From: Pseudomonas abietaniphila
GTDB taxonomy: Bacteria > Pseudomonadota > Gammaproteobacteria > Pseudomonadales > Pseudomonadaceae
DNA: 64,000 nt
Direction: 5' to 3'
Assembly: GCF_900100795.1 (NCBI RefSeq)
Contig: NZ_FNCO01000012.1
Coordinates: forward strand, 62,001 to 126,000
Of this stretch, positions 60,503 through 64,000 are shown piece by piece. Under the pieces are notes generated by a model, which was not told where the DNA came from, made no database searches, and was given only the letters and a program-made list of their open reading frames with translations. The position numbers and the translations under genes were made by a program. Every line of letters starts with the position of its first letter. Position 1 is the first letter of the stretch.

Positions 60503-61165
60503 ATGGTCCGACGCACGAAAGAAGAAGCTCAGGAAACCCGCAGGCAGATTCTTGAAGCTGCCGAACAGGCATTTTTCGAGCGTGGCGTGTCGCGCACGAC
60601 CCTGGCGGACATCGCAGCCCTGGCGGGGGTGACCCGCGGCGCGATCTACTGGCACTTCAGCAACAAGGCCGATCTGGTGCAGGCGATGCTGGACAGCCTG
60701 CATGAGCCGCTGGAGGAAATGGCCCGAGCCAGTGAAAGTGCGGATGAACTGGATCCGCTGGGCTGGACGCGGAAGCTCCTGGTTCATTTGTTTCAGCAAG
60801 TTGCAATGGACCCGAAAACCCGCCGCATCAATGAAATTCTGTTTCATAAATTTGAATTCACCGATGAAATGTGTGACATGCGGCGTCAGCGTCAATTCGT
60901 CTGGCTCGATGCCAATGAGCGTATCGCTCTGGCGTTGAGCAACGCGTCTCGCCAAGGGCAGCTGCCCGCCACTCTGAACCCTCATCGAGGGGCCATCTGT
61001 CTGCATGCGTATATACACGGCATTCTCGGCCAGTGGTTACTGGTGCCCGACAGCTTTCCGCTGTTCCAGGACGCTGAACGCCTGGTTGATACCGTTCTGG
61101 ATATGCTCCGTTACAGCCCCGCCTTGCGCGACCCTTCCACAGGGTCTGGCGATCCCCGCGTTTGA
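60503..61165 (+). CDS. ttgR: TetR family efflux repressor TtgR
   Basis: A 220-residue repressor divergent from ttgABC. The N-terminal helix-turn-helix is clear (LADIAALAGVTRGAIYWHF). MVRRTKEEAQETRRQILEAA, RRINEILFHKFEFTDEMCDM and the late VDTVLDMLRYSPAL match TtgR/MexR-class TetR proteins; effector pockets in that family bind plant flavonoids and antibiotics. It is about ten residues longer at the C-terminus than P. putida TtgR (210). The ATG at 60503 has no strong ribosome site (GAGGTTTTACTGCC). Confidence 0.93.
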   Translation: MVRRTKEEAQETRRQILEAAEQAFFERGVSRTTLADIAALAGVTRGAIYWHFSNKADLVQAMLDSLHEPLEEMARASESADELDPLGWTRKLLVHLFQQVAMDPKTRRINEILFHKFEFTDEMCDMRRQRQFVWLDANERIALALSNASRQGQLPATLNPHRGAICLHAYIHGILGQWLLVPDSFPLFQDAERLVDTVLDMLRYSPALRDPSTGSGDPRV

Positions 61166-61567
61166 AGCACTTTCTCTCTGTGCGCAATATGCACTGTCTG
61201 CTCTCTCGGGGCTGAAAGCCACACGAATCGCGCTCTTCAGAGCACGGACTATAACCGTGTGGCGCTTAGCCTGCATCTATACATACGTTCAAGCGGATTG
61301 AACAGACGGTTTACCCAGGCTTTACCTAAATCCCCGGGCGCATTCAGCAACGCGACAGGCTGTCGATTCTGGCGCCGGATTGTGCACATGGCGCCCATTC
61401 ATCGGGCACCTCCTTGAGCGTCCTCTACACTCAAATCGCGCTGCACGTTGCAACGGTGTGGCGCAAGGGTGCACAGGCCTCCCGGTGTTTTTCGGGGGGA
61501 TGTGACGAGAGTATTCCTGTCGCTTTTGGCGGTGTTGCCAACAGCGGCGACTTTCGAGGATCAACCA
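61166..61567. other. gap between ttgR and the CoA-transferase genes
   Basis: 402 bases. No gene; short open frames on both strands have no family pattern. The frame of the next gene is open back to 61448 but a start with a ribosome site is only at 61568. No clear promoter was found. Confidence 0.4.
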
Positions 61568-62266
61568 TTGAACAAGCTCTATTCCACCGCCGACGATGCC
61601 TTGCAGGGGCTCGTTGAAGACGGCATGACGCTGGCCGTTGGCGGTTTTGGTCTGTGCGGTATTCCTGAGGCGTTGATTGCTGCATTACGCGACACCGGCA
61701 AGCGCGATCTCACTGTGATCAGCAACAACGCAGGTGTCGACGGTTTCGGCTTGGGCCAACTGCTGGCGACCCGTCAGATTCGCAAAATGATTTCGTCTTA
61801 CGTGGGCGAGAACAAAGAGTTCGAGCGTCAATACCTGGCCGGCGAACTGGAACTGGAGTTCACCCCGCAAGGGACGCTGGCCGAGAAACTTCGGGCGGGC
61901 GGGGCGGGTATCCCTGCGTTCTTCACCCGAACGGGTTACGGCACGTTGGTGGCCAAAGGCAAGGAAACCCGTGAGTTTGACGGCGAGTGGTACGTGATGG
62001 AGCGCTCGCTGCGTGCCGACGTCGCGCTGGTCAAGGCCTGGAAGGCCGATAAGTCGGGCAACCTGCTGTTCAACAAAACCGCGCGCAACTTCAACCCGCT
62101 GGCCGCCATGGCCGCAAAAGTCTGCGTGGTGGAGGTGGAGGAAATCGTCGAGACCGGCGCGCTGGAGCCTGACCAGATTCATTTGCCGGGCATTTATGTG
62201 AAGCGTCTGGTGCTCAACGCGACGCCGGAAAAACGCATCGAACAACGCACCGTGAGGAGTGCCTGA
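61568..62266 (+). CDS. 3-oxoacid CoA-transferase subunit A (acetoacetate/succinyl-CoA type)
   Basis: A 232-residue protein. The start is a TTG at 61568 with GAGGA seven bases upstream; the family N-terminus is MNKLYSTADDALQGLVEDGM. The alpha-subunit motif AVGGFGLCGIPEALI and the segment GFGLGQLLATRQIRKMISSY are those of ScoA/AtoD. It works with the next gene to move CoA between succinyl-CoA and acetoacetate, for ketone body or fatty acid metabolism. It is a second CoA-transferase set in the window, distinct from the longer PcaIJ. Confidence 0.92.
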   Translation: MNKLYSTADDALQGLVEDGMTLAVGGFGLCGIPEALIAALRDTGKRDLTVISNNAGVDGFGLGQLLATRQIRKMISSYVGENKEFERQYLAGELELEFTPQGTLAEKLRAGGAGIPAFFTRTGYGTLVAKGKETREFDGEWYVMERSLRADVALVKAWKADKSGNLLFNKTARNFNPLAAMAAKVCVVEVEEIVETGALEPDQIHLPGIYVKRLVLNATPEKRIEQRTVRSA

Positions 62267-62267
62267 C

Positions 62268-62900
62268 ATGGCCTGGACACGCGAAGAAATGGCGCATCGT
62301 GCTGCGCAGGAGTTGCAGGACGGTTTCTACGTCAACCTTGGCATCGGTCTGCCGACCCTGGTCGCCAATTACATCCCCGACGGCATGGACGTCTGGTTGC
62401 AGAGCGAAAACGGCTTGCTCGGAATTGGCCCCTTCCCGAAGGAAGATGAAGTCGACCCGGACCTCATCAATGCAGGCAAGCAAACCATCACCACGTTGCC
62501 GGGCAGCAGCTTTTTCAACAGCGCTGATTCGTTCGCGATGATTCGTGGCGGTCACATCAATCTGTCCATCCTTGGCGCGATGCAGGTGTCGCAAACCGGT
62601 GATCTGGCGAACTGGATGATCCCCGGGAAAATGGTCAAGGGCATGGGCGGCGCGATGGATCTGGTGGCGGGCGTGAAGCGCGTCGTGGTCTTGATGGAAC
62701 ATACGGCCAAAGGCGGGACCCACAAACTTCTGGCGCAATGTGACCTGCCGTTGACTGGCGTCGGCGTGGTGGACCGGATCATCACTGACCTGGGCGTGCT
62801 GGACATCACCGAGCAGGGCTTGCAGCTGGTTGAACTCGCCACCGACGTGACCTTCGAGCAGATTCAGGAAGCGACCGGGTGCAAGGTGATTGCTGCGTGA
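62268..62900 (+). CDS. 3-oxoacid CoA-transferase subunit B (acetoacetate/succinyl-CoA type)
   Basis: A 210-residue protein. The ATG at 62268 follows AGGAG; an in-frame ATG at 62259 would lack it. The catalytic glutamate is Glu47 in the SENG signature (VWLQSENGLLGIGPFP). GGHINLSILGAMQVSQTGDL and KRVVVLMEHTAKGGTHKLL are typical of ScoB/AtoA. It begins one base after the subunit A stop. The pair forms one enzyme. Confidence 0.93.
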   Translation: MAWTREEMAHRAAQELQDGFYVNLGIGLPTLVANYIPDGMDVWLQSENGLLGIGPFPKEDEVDPDLINAGKQTITTLPGSSFFNSADSFAMIRGGHINLSILGAMQVSQTGDLANWMIPGKMVKGMGGAMDLVAGVKRVVVLMEHTAKGGTHKLLAQCDLPLTGVGVVDRIITDLGVLDITEQGLQLVELATDVTFEQIQEATGCKVIAA

Positions 62901-62933
62901 GTCTGGGTTGGCGTGATGAACAGATGGCGGCTG

Positions 62934-62962
62934 AACCCGCGCATCGCGGGCAAGCGCGTCCC
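62934..62962. repeat. REP-type palindromic repeat, copy 2
   Basis: CCCGCG, CAT, CGCGGG form a stem-loop, followed by CAAGCGCGTCCC. The core 62945-62962 matches 17001-17018 in 17 of 18 bases. It lies 34 bases after the subunit B stop. Confidence 0.65.
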
Positions 62963-63051
62963 GCAGATGCAAGCATCGAGCTGCCGAATACTTCCTTATT
63001 GCCATCCCGCGACTAAGCTTGCAGCCAAATCAAAAAAACGGGGTAAGCGCG

Positions 63052-63915
63052 ATGCCGGTCGTTTCGGGATGTGGGGCGTGGAAAAAGTGGTTGGTCTTCG
63101 TGCTGGCCTGGCTGTGTGCGGGACAGCTTTGGGCGGCGGGGGACGAGGCTCAAGAGGCCGCGGCGGCGAAGGCACTGCTGGAAAAAGCCGTGGCGCACTA
63201 CCGTCAAGTCGGTGACAAGGCGCTGGCCGAATTCAGTCGTCAGGGCGAGTTCGTCGACGGCGAGCGCTATGTCTTTGTCACCGACACCAACGGCGTGATG
63301 CTCGCCAGCGGCGGGCCATCGGTGGTGTTGATCGGCCGGGACGTCTCTTCGGTCCTCGAGCCCGAGCTGCAGAAGGGCTTCAAGGAAGTTCTGAAGACTC
63401 CGGAAAGCGCTGGTATTCAGCAGGCCGAATACCGTTGGAAGAACCAGAATGACGGCAAGGTCGAACGCAAGCGCGTGTATTTTCAGCGCGTCGGTGACCG
63501 TGTTCTGGCCGTCGGTTATTACCTGCCTCGTGCATCGCCGGAACAGGCGAGGGCGTTGCTGGACAAGGCGTCCACGGCGCTGGAGCAGGATCAGGACGGA
63601 ACCCTTGAGGCGATCAACGACCTCAAAGGCGGCTTTTTGCAGGATGATCTCTACGTGTTCGTGGTTAATGTCGACACCAAGCGCTATGTCGCACACGGCA
63701 CCAACCTGCGGCTGGTCAACACCGACTTCAGCAAGGTCAAGGACCCGGAAGGCAAACCGGTCGGCGTGCCGATGCTGGACATGATCAAGAAACAGCCGGA
63801 AGGCGAATACGAATACCGCTGGCGCAACCCAGTGACCGGCAAGGTCGAACACAAACACGCGTACATGCGCAAAGTGGGGGATTTTCTGGTGGCGGTGGGG
63901 TATTACAACGGTTGA
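63052..63915 (+). CDS. secreted protein with two tandem Cache domains
   Basis: A 287-residue protein. The ATG at 63052 follows GGGGTAA. A signal peptide (WLVFVLAWLCAGQLWA, cut near residue 28) is present. Two similar Cache_2-type domains follow. The first (about 45-165) has EFSRQGEFVDGERYVFVTDT and YRWKNQNDGKVERKRVYFQR; the second (about 180-285) has GGFLQDDLYVFVVNVDTKRY and YRWRNPVTGKVEHKHAYMRK. There is no membrane segment or output domain, so it is a soluble periplasmic ligand-binding protein rather than a chemoreceptor. A partner sensor is not in the window. Ligand unknown; Cache_2 domains often bind small acids. Confidence 0.85.
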   Translation: MPVVSGCGAWKKWLVFVLAWLCAGQLWAAGDEAQEAAAAKALLEKAVAHYRQVGDKALAEFSRQGEFVDGERYVFVTDTNGVMLASGGPSVVLIGRDVSSVLEPELQKGFKEVLKTPESAGIQQAEYRWKNQNDGKVERKRVYFQRVGDRVLAVGYYLPRASPEQARALLDKASTALEQDQDGTLEAINDLKGGFLQDDLYVFVVNVDTKRYVAHGTNLRLVNTDFSKVKDPEGKPVGVPMLDMIKKQPEGEYEYRWRNPVTGKVEHKHAYMRKVGDFLVAVGYYNG

Positions 63916-63925
63916 GTCAGTGAAC

Positions 63926-63950
63926 TTGCCGCCTACCGTGTAGGCGGCAA
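63926..63950 (+). terminator. hairpin after the Cache gene
   Basis: TTGCCGCCTAC (63926-63936) pairs perfectly with GTAGGCGGCAA (63940-63950) around CGT. It is followed by ACAACC, not a T-run, so it is a likely but atypical terminator 11 bases after the stop. Confidence 0.6.
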
Positions 63951-64000
63951 ACAACCTCACCGATCCTTGTCATCCCGCCCGCGCAAGAGGTTGTTCGGCA

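Noticed and set aside
61459..61473. Sigma54-like promoter (TGGCGC...GTGCA) before the CoA-transferase genes
   Set aside because: The GG and GC elements are one base too close; the -12 lacks TTGC.
1..64000. tRNA, rRNA, CRISPR arrays, prophage genes or integrases
   Set aside because: Looked for by eye across the window; no cloverleaf-like segment, regular spaced repeat, or phage/integrase protein was recognised. A covariance-model scan would be decisive for RNAs.

Overview
The window is chromosomal DNA of a Pseudomonas species. Evidence is the high-GC coding style, an MvaT-type H-NS protein beside sbcB and purU, a ttgABC/ttgR (MexAB-OprM class) efflux locus, a pca operon with PcaR, and the order fumarase - membrane diguanylate cyclase - ferredoxin reductase - pyruvate kinase - PilZ - DUF58/MoxR operon - sbcB - mvaT - purU. 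From memory this matches the P. aeruginosa PAO1 block PA4333-PA4314, read in the opposite direction. Species level cannot be fixed from the sequence alone; a member of the P. fluorescens/P. syringae side of the genus is my guess.

Region 1 (1-14.6 kb) is a toxin region wrapped around a class I fumarase gene. On the plus strand are the 3' end of a TcA subunit gene and a complete TcB gene of an insecticidal Tc complex, with no TcC after them. On the minus strand, beyond fumarase, is a three-gene RHS operon: a 336-residue protein of unknown function, an RHS N-terminal half, and an RHS C-terminal half ending in a variable domain with a candidate His-Cys dyad. The two RHS halves share one reading frame and are separated by one TAA and a 31-codon gap. 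Region 2 (14.9-22.3 kb) is core: SadC-like cyclase, ferredoxin reductase, pyruvate kinase, a small lipoprotein, a PilZ protein and DUF58/MoxR.

Region 3 (about 22.29-34.12 kb) is an accessory island of 11.8 kb. It sits exactly between moxR and the DUF4350 gene, so it splits an operon (RDD - SpoIIM - DUF4129 - DUF4350 - MoxR - DUF58) whose other members overlap. Both ends carry TCCGGA and an imperfect inverted repeat. The left part has small orphan genes (one HEPN-like), an IS-end inverted repeat and dispersed short repeats. The middle has an NMT1-GGDEF sensor and a LysE exporter. The right part is a GntR-controlled catabolic cassette (RraA-type aldolase, alpha/beta hydrolase, Tat-exported amidohydrolase, MFS permease, PrpF-type isomerase), which looks like the lower part of a pyrone-dicarboxylate/oxalomesaconate route.

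Region 4 (34.1-47.3 kb) is core: the rest of the split operon, sbcB, mvaT, purU, a UPF0104 membrane protein, a HerA-like ATPase and a Pit phosphate transporter. Region 5 (48-54.3 kb) is pcaR-pcaIJF-pcaT-pcaD with clear PcaR boxes; pcaB and pcaC, expected around pcaD, are absent. Region 6 (54.5-61.2 kb) is ttgCBA with divergent ttgR and its operator. Region 7 (61.5-64 kb) has a second CoA-transferase (scoAB type) and a periplasmic double-Cache protein.

No tRNA, rRNA or CRISPR array was seen. Start codons were chosen by eye from ribosome binding sites and family N-termini.
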